NCBI RefSeq assembly: GCF_052056295.1
Contig: NZ_CP182493.1
Span: 3,906,001 to 3,970,000 of the forward strand
Length of the DNA: 64,000 nucleotides
Source of the DNA: Catenovulum sp052056295
Lineage (GTDB): Bacteria > Pseudomonadota > Gammaproteobacteria > Enterobacterales > Alteromonadaceae
Direction: 5' to 3'
A program made the position numbers and the translations under genes. The first letter of the stretch is position 1, and every line of letters begins with the position of its first letter. This document shows, piece by piece, positions 18,469-28,284 of the stretch. The notes beneath the pieces are model-generated. The model had not been told where the DNA came from, searched no databases, and worked only from the letters and a program-made list of their open reading frames with translations.

Positions 18469-19682
18469 TATTGGCGATACCTTTTTAAGAATTTATCCAA
18501 TTTATCTAATGCAATTTCTAGTTGTTCAATGTGCGGCAAAGTAACGATTCTAAAGTGATCTGGCTTTTTCCAATTAAAACCACTGCCGTGCACCATAAGT
18601 ATTTTTTCTTGGCGTAAAAAGTCGAGAATAAATTTTTGATCGTCTTTAATATTAAATTTTTCAGTATCTATTTTTGGAAATAGATACATAGCGCCTTTAG
18701 GTTTAACGCAGGATATGCCGTCTATTTCGTTGACTCGTTGCCAAGCAAACATGGTTTGTTCGTATAAACGGCCGCCACCAACGATTAGTTCGTTAATGCT
18801 TTGGTAACCCCCAAGCGCTGTTTGAATGGCGTATTGGCAAGGTACGTTCGCACATAAGCGCATAGAGGCTAGCATGTCTAAACCTTCGATATAACTGTCG
18901 GCTAAGTGTTTCGCACCACTTAACATCATCCAGCCAGCGCGAAAACCGGCAATTCGATAGTTTTTGGATAAACCACCAAAAGTAACGGTTAGAATATCAG
19001 AGTTGAAGGCTGCAGTTGGTTTGTGTGTAGCACCATCGTAAAGTACTTTGTCGTAGATCTCGTCGCTAAATAAAATTAATTCATGCTCTTGCGCTATTTG
19101 CGCCATTTGCTGCAAAACTTCATCTGAATAAACCGCACCTGTTGGGTTATTTGGGTTTATAAGTACAATTGCTTTTGTTTTATCAGTAATTTTGCTGCGA
19201 ATATCTGCAATGCTTGGATTCCAGTCATCTTCTTCATCACACAAATAATGTACTGGTGTTCCACCTGATAAAGCAACTGCAGCTGTCCACAATGGATAGT
19301 CTGGGCTTGGCACTAAAACTTCGTCACCTGCGTTGAGCAAACCTTGCATCGCCATGACGATAAGTTCACTTACACCGTTACCAACGTAGATGTCTTCGAT
19401 ATCAACACCGCGTATACCTTTTTGTTGGTAATACTGCATGATAGCGACACGCGCTGAATAGATGCCTTTAGAATCACAATAACCTTGAGCAGTGGGTAAA
19501 TTGCGAATTACGTCTTTTAATATGTCGTCTGGGGCTTCAAAACCAAAAGGTGCGGGGTTGCCAATATTGAGCTTGAGTACTCTGTGGCCTTCTTCTTCTA
19601 ATCTTTTTGCTTCTTTTAAAACTGGGCCGCGAATGTCATAACAGACATTATTTAGTTTTGACGATTGCTCAAACAACTTCAT
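18468..19682 (-). CDS. alaA: Glutamate-pyruvate aminotransferase AlaA (YfbQ)
   Basis: PLP-dependent class I/II aminotransferase that makes alanine from pyruvate and glutamate. 404 residues, nearly identical in length to E. coli AlaA. The PLP lysine is in the FGGLSKNYRIAGFR motif (about residues 235-248). Other landmarks are NPNNPTGAVY (about 175) and the DEIYDKVLYDG segment (about 205). It is the first gene of an alaA-yfbR pair with a one-base overlap. No regulatory site was recognised in the 314-bp upstream gap on this strand. Confidence 0.95.
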   Translation of the reverse strand: MKLFEQSSKLNNVCYDIRGPVLKEAKRLEEEGHRVLKLNIGNPAPFGFEAPDDILKDVIRNLPTAQGYCDSKGIYSARVAIMQYYQQKGIRGVDIEDIYVGNGVSELIVMAMQGLLNAGDEVLVPSPDYPLWTAAVALSGGTPVHYLCDEEDDWNPSIADIRSKITDKTKAIVLINPNNPTGAVYSDEVLQQMAQIAQEHELILFSDEIYDKVLYDGATHKPTAAFNSDILTVTFGGLSKNYRIAGFRAGWMMLSGAKHLADSYIEGLDMLASMRLCANVPCQYAIQTALGGYQSINELIVGGGRLYEQTMFAWQRVNEIDGISCVKPKGAMYLFPKIDTEKFNIKDDQKFILDFLRQEKILMVHGSGFNWKKPDHFRIVTLPHIEQLEIALDKLDKFLKRYRQ

Positions 19683-19996
19683 TTGTGCCGATTTCCAATA
19701 ACAACATAATAAAAACCATAAGATAACCTTTGCAGCTAGTGTTTGTGAAGGGGAGAGCTTTTTAATTTATTTAAATTTTCAGTAACCGCAGCTTTCTAAC
19801 ATGTTTTTATTGAAATTAAGTTAAAAAAGTTAAATTTTTTTGTCACTTTTCCAATGCCTGTCTATATTTAGGTTAGGTCAATCTTTATACAAGGCGAATT
19901 GGATAAAGGTTGATACGAAATTCGGGGACGAATAACCACAATTGGAGTTGTTTTTTGATGTAGTAAATCAAGTTTGAACGCTATGGGGAATAAATT
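19683..19996. other. 314-bp divergent intergenic region between alaA and the DUF2189 gene
   Basis: A+T-rich gap separating two divergent genes. On the plus strand it contains a good sigma-70-like promoter (19840-19868). The leader downstream of it, about 120 bases, has no ORF that I would call a gene. No clear promoter was recognised for alaA on the minus strand. Confidence 0.5.
19840..19868 (+). promoter_or_regulatory. Sigma-70-like promoter of the DUF2189 gene
   Basis: TTGTCA (19840-19845), a 17-base spacer and TATATT (19863-19868). Each hexamer differs from consensus at one position and the spacing is optimal. The start point would fall near 19875, leaving a leader of about 120 bases. Confidence 0.5.
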
Positions 19997-20788
19997 ATGT
20001 CACATACAATGCGCAAAGAAGAAAATGCTCTGCATGATAATGAGTTGGGAAGAGTGATACCTTGCAATGCCTTAGACTGGAGCGATCCGTTTAACTGGTT
20101 GCGTTTAGGTTTAATGGATATGACCAAAGCACCTTTGGTGACTTTGTTTTATGGGATTATTTTTACACTAGTGCCAATCGGCATTATGTATTTAGTATCG
20201 TTAACCGAAAACCATTTAGTGATTGCGCCCGCGATAGTTTGTTTTATGCTGATCGGTCCATTTTTAGCTGCAGGTTTGTACGATGTTAGCTGGGAATTTG
20301 AAAAAGGCCATAAACCGAGCTTGTGGCACAGTATAAAAGCTATGCATAGAAATAGTGTGCATGAGTGGGCATTTGCTATTCTGCTACTTGTTATCATGAT
20401 TTTCTGGTTACGCATTGCTTCTCTCATTCACGCTTTATATCCACCTTATGTTTCAGATGATTTTAGTGAATTGTTGCCGTTTTTAGCGCTAGGCACAGGC
20501 GTTGGCGCTTTGTTGTCGGCTTTTGTTTTTACAATCAGCGCATTCACTCAACCTATTCTGGTTGAACGAAAAGTTGATTTGATGACTGCGGTATTAACTA
20601 GCGTAAATGCCGTTTGGTCAAACAAAGGTGTGATGATGGTATGGGCTGGCATTATAGGTGTCGGTGTTGTAATCGGCTTTTTAACTCAATTTATCGCATT
20701 TTTAGTGATAATGCCGTTATTAGCTTTTGCGACTTGGCATGGTTATATAGCAACAGTTACGACAAAGCGTAAACGTAAGTTTGAGTAG
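19997..20788 (+). CDS. DUF2189 family integral membrane protein
   Basis: A 263-residue inner-membrane protein of the uncharacterised DUF2189 (COG5473) family. The soluble N-terminus (1-45) ends in LDWSDPFNWLRLGLMDMTKAP, a segment typical of the family, followed by about six membrane helices. A conserved polar stretch GPFLAAGLYDVSWEFEKG lies after the second helix. The C-terminus is short and basic (TTKRKRKFE). It is transcribed alone from an apparent sigma-70 promoter and ends at a terminator shared with the convergent yciI gene. Function is unknown. Confidence 0.85.
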   Translation: MSHTMRKEENALHDNELGRVIPCNALDWSDPFNWLRLGLMDMTKAPLVTLFYGIIFTLVPIGIMYLVSLTENHLVIAPAIVCFMLIGPFLAAGLYDVSWEFEKGHKPSLWHSIKAMHRNSVHEWAFAILLLVIMIFWLRIASLIHALYPPYVSDDFSELLPFLALGTGVGALLSAFVFTISAFTQPILVERKVDLMTAVLTSVNAVWSNKGVMMVWAGIIGVGVVIGFLTQFIAFLVIMPLLAFATWHGYIATVTTKRKRKFE

Positions 20789-20827
20789 GTAAGCTATTCC
20801 AGAGCTTACTTAGGCGCAACTGAAAAT

Positions 20828-20867
20828 AAAAAGCCGCAAGTTATCTCAAATAACTAGCGGCTTTTTT
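20828..20867. terminator. Bidirectional intrinsic terminator between the DUF2189 gene and yciI
   Basis: AAAAAGCCGC (20828-20837) pairs with GCGGCTTTTT (20857-20866), and inside it AGTTAT pairs with ATAACT (20839-20844 and 20850-20855), with one A-A mismatch between the two helices. T-runs flank it on both strands, so it can stop both convergent transcripts. Confidence 0.85.
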
Positions 20868-20884
20868 AATTTAGCTATCAAGCT

Positions 20885-21184
20885 TTAAGGTAAGGCAACC
20901 TTAAATGGTTTGATTGTAACTGATTTGTATACACCAGCTTCTATGTACGGGTCTTTGTCTGCCCATGCTTGTGCATCCGCTAAGCTATCAAATTTAGCGA
21001 TAACAGTTGAACCTGTGAAACCTGCTTCGCCTGGATCTTCTGCGTCAATCGCAGGATTTGGGCCTGCTACTAATAAACGCCCCTGGTCTTTTAACTCATT
21101 TAAACGTGCAAGGTGAGCTGCACGTGAAGTTTTACGTAGTGGTAAACTGTTCTCTACGTCTTGGCTATAAATTAAATACCACAT
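20885..21184 (-). CDS. yciI: YciI-like protein
   Basis: A 99-residue YciI-superfamily protein with a dimeric ferredoxin-like fold. Landmarks are MWYLIYSQDVENSL at the N-terminus, RAAHLARL with the conserved His, and KFDSLADAQAWADKDPYIEAGVY. YciI homologues lie downstream of trp genes in several gammaproteobacteria and have no settled role. The start overlaps the yciB stop by one base, so it is translated as the last member of the trp transcript. Identification as YciI is secure. Confidence 0.93.
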   Translation of the reverse strand: MWYLIYSQDVENSLPLRKTSRAAHLARLNELKDQGRLLVAGPNPAIDAEDPGEAGFTGSTVIAKFDSLADAQAWADKDPYIEAGVYKSVTIKPFKVALP

Positions 21185-21732
21185 TATTGGTTATCCTCTT
21201 TATTTTCTTTTGGCAGGTGAGGGTAGATGCATGCAATTGTTGCGACAGTAAAGGCAAAAGTTAAACCCATTAAACCGAACAATTTAAAGTTTACCCAAAC
21301 TTCTTGAGAGAAACTGTAAGCTACATAAAGGTTTAGTACAGCTACAGCTGCGAAAAATGCCGCCCATGCGTAAGATATTTTTGCCCACAAAGTTTTAGGT
21401 AAAGGTAATTCTTTGCCTAATAAAGACTCCATTGGGCTAACTTTAAATACAGCTTGGCTGACAAAAATACCGACAGCAAACAGGCCATTAACCACAGTTA
21501 CTTTCCATTTGATAAATGCATCATCTTGGAAATACAAGGTTAAACCACCCATTACTAACACAATTAAAAACAATGCCATTTGTTTTTTCGGCATGGTTTT
21601 TTGTTTTATCCATTCGTAGATCAAATGTAGCCCTGTTGTACCTATTAGGGCGGCAGTCGCCCAATAGATATCAACCATTTTGTAAACTACAAAAAATACA
21701 CCTATATGTAAAAATTCAAAAATATTAGCCAT
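21184..21732 (-). CDS. yciB: Inner-membrane spanning protein YciB (septation protein A family)
   Basis: A 182-residue protein with five or six membrane helices, corresponding to E. coli YciB and to IspZ/IspA of Shigella, which affects septation and envelope synthesis. Typical features are the N-terminal MANIFEFLHIGVFFVVYKMVDIYWATAAL helix region and the QAVFKVSPMESLLGKELPLP loop. It lies 32 bp after trpA and overlaps yciI by one base, extending the trp cluster. Confidence 0.94.
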   Translation of the reverse strand: MANIFEFLHIGVFFVVYKMVDIYWATAALIGTTGLHLIYEWIKQKTMPKKQMALFLIVLVMGGLTLYFQDDAFIKWKVTVVNGLFAVGIFVSQAVFKVSPMESLLGKELPLPKTLWAKISYAWAAFFAAVAVLNLYVAYSFSQEVWVNFKLFGLMGLTFAFTVATIACIYPHLPKENKEDNQ

Positions 21733-21764
21733 AAAGCTTTAGTTTCCTATTGGCGATTATTTAG

Positions 21765-22577
21765 CTAATCAATTTGAGTTGCAGCTTTCATTACACGCAC
21801 AAACTCTGTGATTTGCGCAACCATAGCTGCAGGGTTATCTAAATTGTTTTCAATTAGTTTAACTACGGCTGAACCACTGATTGCACCCGCAGCACCACTT
21901 TCAATTGCTGCTTTTACATGCTCTGGTTTTGAAATACCAAAACCTAACAATGCAGGTGGCGCATTATAGGTATTCAGTGCTGCAATAACAGTTTCAATTG
22001 GCATATTGGCAACAGTTTCTGTACCTGTCACACCAGCGCGGCTAAGCAGGTAAGTATAACCTGAGCCTTTTTCGGCAATTTGTTTAAGCGATTTTTCACT
22101 GCCGTTTGGTGGCGCAATAAATATCGCGTCAATTTCATGCTTTTCAGCCATTTGTTTAAATGGTGCACTTTCACGCGCTGGTACGTCAGCAACCAATACT
22201 GAATCAATACCTACTTCTGCACATAAAGCATAAAAATTATCTAAACCTTTAGCGAAAATTAGGTTGCTGTATAACAACAATCCAATTGGAATATCAGCAT
22301 TGTATTCACGCACTTGTTTGATTAATTCAAAACAGTCTTTTGGTGTTACTTTAGCTTCAAGCGCACGAATATTGGCTTTTTGAATAGTTGGGCCATCGGC
22401 AATTGGATCTGAATAAGGAATACCTAATTCAAGTGCATCGGCACCACCGTCAATTAAACCTTTAATAATGTCTAAAGAGATTGCTAAGTTTGGATCACCA
22501 ATAGTTACAAAAGGTACAAACGCACCTTGTTTTTGTTTTTTTAGCTTGGTGAACATTTGCTTGTATCTATTACTCAT
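21765..22577 (-). CDS. trpA: Tryptophan synthase alpha chain
   Basis: Cleaves indole-3-glycerol phosphate to indole and glyceraldehyde 3-phosphate, passing indole to TrpB through the complex tunnel. 270 residues. Catalytic Glu and Asp lie in LELGIPYSDPIADGP (about residues 48-62), and the phosphate-binding GFGISKPEHV segment lies at about 212-221. The start overlaps the trpB stop by 8 bases, and its GGAGG ribosome-binding site lies within trpB, indicating translational coupling. Confidence 0.98.
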   Translation of the reverse strand: MSNRYKQMFTKLKKQKQGAFVPFVTIGDPNLAISLDIIKGLIDGGADALELGIPYSDPIADGPTIQKANIRALEAKVTPKDCFELIKQVREYNADIPIGLLLYSNLIFAKGLDNFYALCAEVGIDSVLVADVPARESAPFKQMAEKHEIDAIFIAPPNGSEKSLKQIAEKGSGYTYLLSRAGVTGTETVANMPIETVIAALNTYNAPPALLGFGISKPEHVKAAIESGAAGAISGSAVVKLIENNLDNPAAMVAQITEFVRVMKAATQID

Positions 22578-23763
22578 AGTGACCTCCTTGCTCTAATACA
22601 CGGTGAACATGTGCAAGGTCTTTATCGCCACGTCCTGATAAATTAACAACAATAACTGTTTCTTCTGTAGCAGCTTTAGCAATTTCTAATGCGTGAGCAA
22701 GCGCATGTGACGATTCAAGTGCAGGAATAATACCTTCACAGCGACAAAGTGTTTGGAAGGCGTCTAATGCTTGTTCATCGGTTGCTGCTACATATTGCGC
22801 GCGGCCTGTTGCATGTAAATAAGCATGCTGAGGGCCAACTGCTGGATAGTCTAAACCCGCTGATACAGAATAAGACTCTTCAATTTGACCGTCTTCATCT
22901 TGCATTATGTAAGTAACAGCGCCGTGTAAAATACCTTTAGTCCCTTTACAAATAGTAGCGCCATGTTTGAGGGTTGATAAACCGTGACCACCTGGCTCAA
23001 CACCAACTAGTTTAACGTCTTTTTCGTCAATGAAATCAGCAAACATACCAATGGCATTTGAACCGCCACCAACACAAGCGACAACATAATCAGGCAATCT
23101 ACCTTCAGCTTGAACAATTTGTTCTTTCGCTTCGATGCCGATCATTTTTTGGAATTCACGCACTAAAGTTGGGAATGGGTGAGGGCCTGCTGCTGTACCC
23201 AATAAATAATGGCTGTCTTCGTATGTAGCTGACCAGTCGCGTAGCGCTTCGTTTACCGCATCTTTTAATGTGCCAGAGCCTGCATCTACTGGGATAACTT
23301 CAGCGCCCATTAATTTCATTCTAAATACATTTGGTTGCTGACGTTCACAGTCTTTTGCACCCATGTAAATGCGACATTTTAAACCTAATAAAGCACAAGC
23401 TAATGCGGTAGCAACACCGTGTTGGCCTGCACCTGTTTCGGCGATTACACGTGATTTACCCATACGTTTAGTTAATAACGCTTGGCCTAAAACCTGGTTG
23501 GTTTTATGTGCGCCACCGTGCAATAAATCTTCACGTTTTAAATAGATTTTCGCTAACGGATTTGGCGAAAAATTACGTGTTAAGGTTAATGGCGTTGGAC
23601 GACCAGCATATTCTTTTAATAAGCTTTCGAATTCTTGTTTAAAAGCTGGGTCGTTTTGTGATGCAATAAATTCTTGTTCTAATTGCTCTAAAGCTGGAAC
23701 TAAAAGCTCTGGAACAAACATGCCACCAAACTCGCCAAAATAGGCGTCTAATTTCTGTGTCAT
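22570..23763 (-). CDS. trpB: Tryptophan synthase beta chain
   Basis: PLP-dependent subunit that condenses indole with serine to give tryptophan. 397 residues. The PLP lysine is in GGAHKTNQVLGQ (about residues 83-94), the indole-site Glu is in ETGAGQHGVA, and the phosphate-binding loop is CVGGGSNAIGMF. Preceded 13 bp upstream by trpC(F), and overlapping trpA. Length and motifs are fully normal. Confidence 0.98.
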   Translation of the reverse strand: MTQKLDAYFGEFGGMFVPELLVPALEQLEQEFIASQNDPAFKQEFESLLKEYAGRPTPLTLTRNFSPNPLAKIYLKREDLLHGGAHKTNQVLGQALLTKRMGKSRVIAETGAGQHGVATALACALLGLKCRIYMGAKDCERQQPNVFRMKLMGAEVIPVDAGSGTLKDAVNEALRDWSATYEDSHYLLGTAAGPHPFPTLVREFQKMIGIEAKEQIVQAEGRLPDYVVACVGGGSNAIGMFADFIDEKDVKLVGVEPGGHGLSTLKHGATICKGTKGILHGAVTYIMQDEDGQIEESYSVSAGLDYPAVGPQHAYLHATGRAQYVAATDEQALDAFQTLCRCEGIIPALESSHALAHALEIAKAATEETVIVVNLSGRGDKDLAHVHRVLEQGGHYE

Positions 23764-23776
23764 ACTTTCCTCGGTA

Positions 23777-25141
23777 TTATCGTAATTCGTTAAAAATAGC
23801 GGTTAATTTTGCTGGGTTTTTAATGCCTGGTGCGTCTTCTGCACCTGAATTAATATCTAAACCCAATGCACCTTGTTTCGCGGCTAGTTTGGCGTTTTCT
23901 TCACTAATACCGCCCGCTAACATAAATGGAATTTCAAAGTTTATTTGTGACAAAATTTGCCAATCAATGCTTTTACCTGTGCCACCTGGCCGTGCTTTTG
24001 TACCCGAATCAATCAACCAGCGATCAATTTTAGTTAATTGAGGTAACGGCGAGATAGTCGGGTTATGTGCTTTCCAAATTTGCACATCTTCTGGCAATTT
24101 AGGGCGGAGCTTGTCGATATATTCTTGCTCTTCTTCACCGTGTAATTGAATGGCTTTTAAGCCCAATTCTTTGCAGGTATCGGCTACTTTTAACACTGGT
24201 GCGTTTACAAAAACACCTACGTAAACTAATTCGGCAGCAGCAATTACTTGTTTGGCTTTTTCAATATCTACACAACGTGGTGATTTTTCCGCGAAGATTA
24301 AACCACCATACACAGCGCCTGCTTGTTTAGCTGCAATTGCGTCTTCAGCACGGGTTAAACCACATACTTTGTTTTCCCCAATCACTAACTTATGCACGGC
24401 TTGTTTTAAGTTATCTTGCGCCATTAACGAGCTGCCGACTAAAAAGCCTTTAGCATAGTTAGATAATTCAGACACATGGTCGTGGGTATAAATGCCAGAT
24501 TCTGAGATGATAATTCTGTCTGCTGGAATTTTTGGTGCTAAATCGCGAGTGGTTTGTAAATCAGTTGATAAATCGCGCAAGTTACGATTATTGATACCAA
24601 CAATTTTCGCGTTCAGTTTAATTGCACGTGCCAATTCTTCTTCGTTAGATACTTCAGTTAAAATATCTAACTTGTAGCTGTCAGCCAAAGCCGCTAGTTT
24701 TGCGTATTCTTCATCGTTTAATACAGATAACATTAATAAGATTGCATCCGCATCGTAATAACGCGCTAAGTGCACTTGGTATTCATCAACAAAAAAGTCT
24801 TTGCATAAACAAGGCTGGGTTACGTTTGCACGCACGTATTTTAAATACTCATGATCACCTTGAAAGTATTTTTTATCGGTTAATACCGAGATGCCACTGG
24901 CATATGGTAAATACGCATCAATTATTTCATCTAAATTGAATTCAGCGCGAATTAACCCTTTAGATGGACTGGCTTTTTTACACTCTAAAATAAAACCTTT
25001 TTGTGGTTTTGATAGTGAAGCAAATAAACTTCTATCAGAAGGTGTTAAGCCATCAACAAAACTCGCTAATGGTTTTGCTAGTTTTTGCGCCGCAACTTCT
25101 TCGCGTTTATCCGCGCAAATTTTTTCTAATACATTAGCCAT
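23777..25141 (-). CDS. trpCF: Bifunctional indole-3-glycerol phosphate synthase / phosphoribosylanthranilate isomerase
   Basis: Fused enzyme for two consecutive steps of tryptophan synthesis, as in Enterobacteriaceae. The N-terminal half (about 1-250) is TrpC, with ILECKKASPSKGLIR and the SESGIYTHDHV segment. The C-terminal half (about 255-454) is TrpF, beginning at KVCGLTRAED. I start it at the ATG at 25141 (MANVLEKICADKREE, 454 residues) because a GGAG ribosome-binding site lies 7 bases upstream. A TTG five codons earlier would leave no such site. The start overlaps the end of trpD by 8 bases. Confidence 0.96.
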   Translation of the reverse strand: MANVLEKICADKREEVAAQKLAKPLASFVDGLTPSDRSLFASLSKPQKGFILECKKASPSKGLIRAEFNLDEIIDAYLPYASGISVLTDKKYFQGDHEYLKYVRANVTQPCLCKDFFVDEYQVHLARYYDADAILLMLSVLNDEEYAKLAALADSYKLDILTEVSNEEELARAIKLNAKIVGINNRNLRDLSTDLQTTRDLAPKIPADRIIISESGIYTHDHVSELSNYAKGFLVGSSLMAQDNLKQAVHKLVIGENKVCGLTRAEDAIAAKQAGAVYGGLIFAEKSPRCVDIEKAKQVIAAAELVYVGVFVNAPVLKVADTCKELGLKAIQLHGEEEQEYIDKLRPKLPEDVQIWKAHNPTISPLPQLTKIDRWLIDSGTKARPGGTGKSIDWQILSQINFEIPFMLAGGISEENAKLAAKQGALGLDINSGAEDAPGIKNPAKLTAIFNELR

Positions 25142-26141
25142 TCGACAGCTCCACAAATTTGTTTAAAGTTGCTAGCGCTTTACCTGATTGCATTGCATCA
25201 AGCGCGATTTGGGTACCTTGTTTTAAATCAGTTGCTAAACCTGCCATATATAAAAGGGCAGATACGTTGATAGCAACAGCATTTAAATGCGCTTGTTGAC
25301 CTTCGCCAGATAACATGTTGAGACAAATCTCTTTGTTTTCAGCTGGCGTGCCACCTTTAATGTCGCTTAAGGCACATTCGCTTACACCAAAGTCAGCGGG
25401 GCTTAGGCTATATTGACTGATTTGACCATCTTTAAGTTCACATACTTGCGTTTCGCCATGTAAAGCGATTTCGTCTAAGCCTGTACCATGAACCACCATA
25501 GCGCGTTTTAAACCTAGCTGTTTTAAGGTTTCCGCAATAGGTTTAAGTAAATCTGCTGAATAAACACCAAGCAATTGAATGTCCGGTGCTGCAGGGTTAG
25601 CTAACGGGCCTAAAATGTTGAAAATAGTACGTGTTTTCATAGTTTGACGCACTGGCATCGCGTGTTTTACACCCGAGTGATATTGCGGGGCAAAGAAGAA
25701 ACAGATACCAGCTTCATCTAAACATTTGCGCGATTGCTCTGGGCTAGGTGTTAGGTTGATGCCTAAACCTTCTAACAAATCTGACGAGCCTGATTTGCTT
25801 GAAACACTGCGGTTACCATGTTTTGTCATTTTTAAACCACAAGCAGCGGCAACTATGGCTGTTGTGGTTGAAATATTGATAGTGTCGGCACCATCTCCAC
25901 CTGTACCACAGCTATCGGCAATTAGATAATCAGGGCGATTAAACTCAAGTGCATTTGCACGCATAGCGCCTGCTGCGCCTGCGATTTCTTCGGGTGTTTC
26001 ACCTTTTACTTTTAACGCACCTAACACACCTGCTAATAATATCGGCTCAACTTCGCCTAACATCACTTGGTTAAAAAATGCTTGGGTTTGCGCTTTGTCT
26101 GAGCTTTCTCCGGCAAAAGCGTTATTGATAAAATCTTGCAT
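25134..26141 (-). CDS. trpD: Anthranilate phosphoribosyltransferase
   Basis: Transfers phosphoribose from PRPP to anthranilate. 335 residues, a stand-alone TrpD not fused to TrpG. The PRPP-binding motif GTGGDGADTINIST is at about residues 79-92, and KHGNRSVSSKSGSSDLLE follows (about 107-124). The gene lies 12 bp after trpG and overlaps trpCF. No anomalies. Confidence 0.98.
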   Translation of the reverse strand: MQDFINNAFAGESSDKAQTQAFFNQVMLGEVEPILLAGVLGALKVKGETPEEIAGAAGAMRANALEFNRPDYLIADSCGTGGDGADTINISTTTAIVAAACGLKMTKHGNRSVSSKSGSSDLLEGLGINLTPSPEQSRKCLDEAGICFFFAPQYHSGVKHAMPVRQTMKTRTIFNILGPLANPAAPDIQLLGVYSADLLKPIAETLKQLGLKRAMVVHGTGLDEIALHGETQVCELKDGQISQYSLSPADFGVSECALSDIKGGTPAENKEICLNMLSGEGQQAHLNAVAINVSALLYMAGLATDLKQGTQIALDAMQSGKALATLNKFVELSNG

Positions 26142-26153
26142 AATTAATCCTTA

Positions 26154-26747
26154 TTATTCTGCTGGGCGGGTTAGGTAGTTCAAACTCTGTTTCAGCAATT
26201 TTGAACCAAAAGTGGTTAAAATGCTTTCAGGGTGAAATTGGTAACCTAAAACTCTGTCTTGCTCATTAATTACCGCCATAGGAATGTCATTTACTTCGGC
26301 AATTAAATCTAGAGTATCAGGTACTGTAGTTGCCATTAACGAGTGATAACGGGCAACAAAGAGTGGGCTGACCATATCAGTAAACACAGGATGGTGATTG
26401 TGGGTAATAGCTGAAGCTTTACCATGCATAATTTCACCAGAAGTACCAACTGTGCCGCCATAAGCTTCGACAATTGCTTGATGGCCCAAACAAATACCGA
26501 TAATTGGGAAGTTGCCTTTACATAGTTGGATAAGCTCTGGCATACAACCAGCTTGTGATGGGCTACCAGGGCCAGGGGACAACATTAATACTACGTTGTT
26601 TTCGCAAGCCTGCATTTTTTCAAACATGACCTTGGCGTCAACATTATTGCGGTAAACCACAAGCTCAAAACCCATGGTTTTTAGTTCATCTACGAGGTTG
26701 TAAGTAAATGAGTCGAAGTTATCTAATAAAAATACGGTTGTGCTCAT
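26154..26747 (-). CDS. trpG: Anthranilate synthase glutamine amidotransferase component
   Basis: Class I glutamine amidotransferase that supplies ammonia to TrpE. 197 residues. The oxyanion segment LLSPGPGSP and the nucleophile Cys in GICLGHQAI (about residue 84) are present, as is the His-Glu pair in YQFHPESILT near the C-terminus. It starts one base after the trpE stop and is separate from trpD, unlike the E. coli TrpGD fusion. Confidence 0.97.
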   Translation of the reverse strand: MSTTVFLLDNFDSFTYNLVDELKTMGFELVVYRNNVDAKVMFEKMQACENNVVLMLSPGPGSPSQAGCMPELIQLCKGNFPIIGICLGHQAIVEAYGGTVGTSGEIMHGKASAITHNHHPVFTDMVSPLFVARYHSLMATTVPDTLDLIAEVNDIPMAVINEQDRVLGYQFHPESILTTFGSKLLKQSLNYLTRPAE

Positions 26748-26748
26748 G

Positions 26749-28284
26749 TTACGCCTCCGATGCTGTAGATGCTGAAATGATTGCGTTTAATACCGCTTGC
26801 GCTTTATTGCGGGTTTCGTCTGCTTCGGCTTGTGGTTTAGAATCGTAAACCACTCCTGCACCAGCCTGTACATGGGCTGTACCATCTTTAACAAAAGCTG
26901 AGCGAATAACGATACAGGTATCCATATCACCATCACTAGTTAAATAACCCACTGCTCCGCCATAACTACCACGGCGTTTTTTCTCGGTTAAGCGAATTAA
27001 CTCGGCCGCTTTGACTTTTGGGGCACCTGTTAGTGTACCCATGTTTAAACAGGCTTGATATGCATGTAGCGCATCTAAATCGCTGCGTAATTGACCTTTA
27101 ACACGCGAAACTAAGTGCATTACAAATGAATATCTATCGACTTTTTGTAAATCACATACATATCGACTGCCAGGCTCTGAAACGCGAGCAACATCGTTAC
27201 GGGCTAAATCAACTAGCATCATATGTTCAGACAATTCTTTGTGGTCGCTTCTAAGCTCTTGTTCTATGCGTGAATCTAAATCTAAGTCGATTGTACCGTC
27301 AGGTTTAAAACCACGACGACGTGTCCCAGCAATTGGGTAAATCTCTACTTCATTGCTGGCTTTGGTATATTTGACCGACGACTCAGGTGATGCACCAAAC
27401 AACTCAAAATTTTGGTCGAGCATATAAAACATATATGGGCTAGGATTTTGTTTTTTCAGTTTGCGGTAGGCTGCAACTGAGTGTTTACAAGGCAAGCTGA
27501 AAGTGCGCGAAGGGACAACTTGGAAAATATCACCTAAACGAATATTTTCTTTTAACGCGATAACAGATTGGCAAAAATCTTCATCACTCACGTCCACTTT
27601 TACGTCTTGTTGACTGATAGGAGCTAACTCTGGATGAAAATCTTCGAGTTTGCTTAATGCTTGATGATAATTTTCTAAACTGCTTTTAGCCTTTGCAGCA
27701 TGTTCAGGGCAAAAACTATAACTGGTTAATTCAGCAGTTTGTGTTTGGTGATCACAAACTAAAATGGTTTCAGCTAAATAGAATGCGTAATCTGGGCAGC
27801 TATTTTCGCCATCCGGCACATTTGGTAACTCTTCAACGACACCTACTAAGTCATAACCAAATACACCACCTAAAAACACGGGTTTGTTGTCGGTTGGAAT
27901 GGTTAATAGTGAGCGCAATACTTCAAAAGGGTTAGCAGATTTTAATCTTTGATCTTCTTCTAAATTGTGCAGGGGGCGAGTAAACACAAACTCACTGTGA
28001 CTGTTATTTTGGCTGTTAAGATGCTGTGCAAGTTTGTCGTTTAAAAATTGCAGCGCCGGTAAACCGTTACTATTGAGTGCATCTACACTAACGCTTAAGC
28101 CGTTACATTCCACGCGCAAACAGGCATCTAATAACAAAATACTTTTAAGATTGTCTTTGCTATCAATTTCAGCCGATTCTAATAACAATGAATTGGTATG
28201 ATCCTTAGCCAAGTTATAGTAGACGGTAAGTGGGTCTGCTATATATTCAGTGGCTAACTGATTGGTAATAAGTTGTGTTGTCAT
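26749..28284 (-). CDS. trpE: Anthranilate synthase component I
   Basis: Makes anthranilate from chorismate and ammonia, the committed step of the tryptophan branch. 511 residues. The N-terminal LLLESAEI segment (about 34-41) contains the LLES element known to bind feedback tryptophan, so allosteric inhibition is expected. The catalytic half shows PIAGTRRRG, LVDLARNDVARV and GTLTGAPKVKAAEL, all canonical chorismate-binding motifs. The coding sequence is separated from the leader peptide gene by about 270 bp that include the attenuator. Confidence 0.98.
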   Translation of the reverse strand: MTTQLITNQLATEYIADPLTVYYNLAKDHTNSLLLESAEIDSKDNLKSILLLDACLRVECNGLSVSVDALNSNGLPALQFLNDKLAQHLNSQNNSHSEFVFTRPLHNLEEDQRLKSANPFEVLRSLLTIPTDNKPVFLGGVFGYDLVGVVEELPNVPDGENSCPDYAFYLAETILVCDHQTQTAELTSYSFCPEHAAKAKSSLENYHQALSKLEDFHPELAPISQQDVKVDVSDEDFCQSVIALKENIRLGDIFQVVPSRTFSLPCKHSVAAYRKLKKQNPSPYMFYMLDQNFELFGASPESSVKYTKASNEVEIYPIAGTRRRGFKPDGTIDLDLDSRIEQELRSDHKELSEHMMLVDLARNDVARVSEPGSRYVCDLQKVDRYSFVMHLVSRVKGQLRSDLDALHAYQACLNMGTLTGAPKVKAAELIRLTEKKRRGSYGGAVGYLTSDGDMDTCIVIRSAFVKDGTAHVQAGAGVVYDSKPQAEADETRNKAQAVLNAIISASTASEA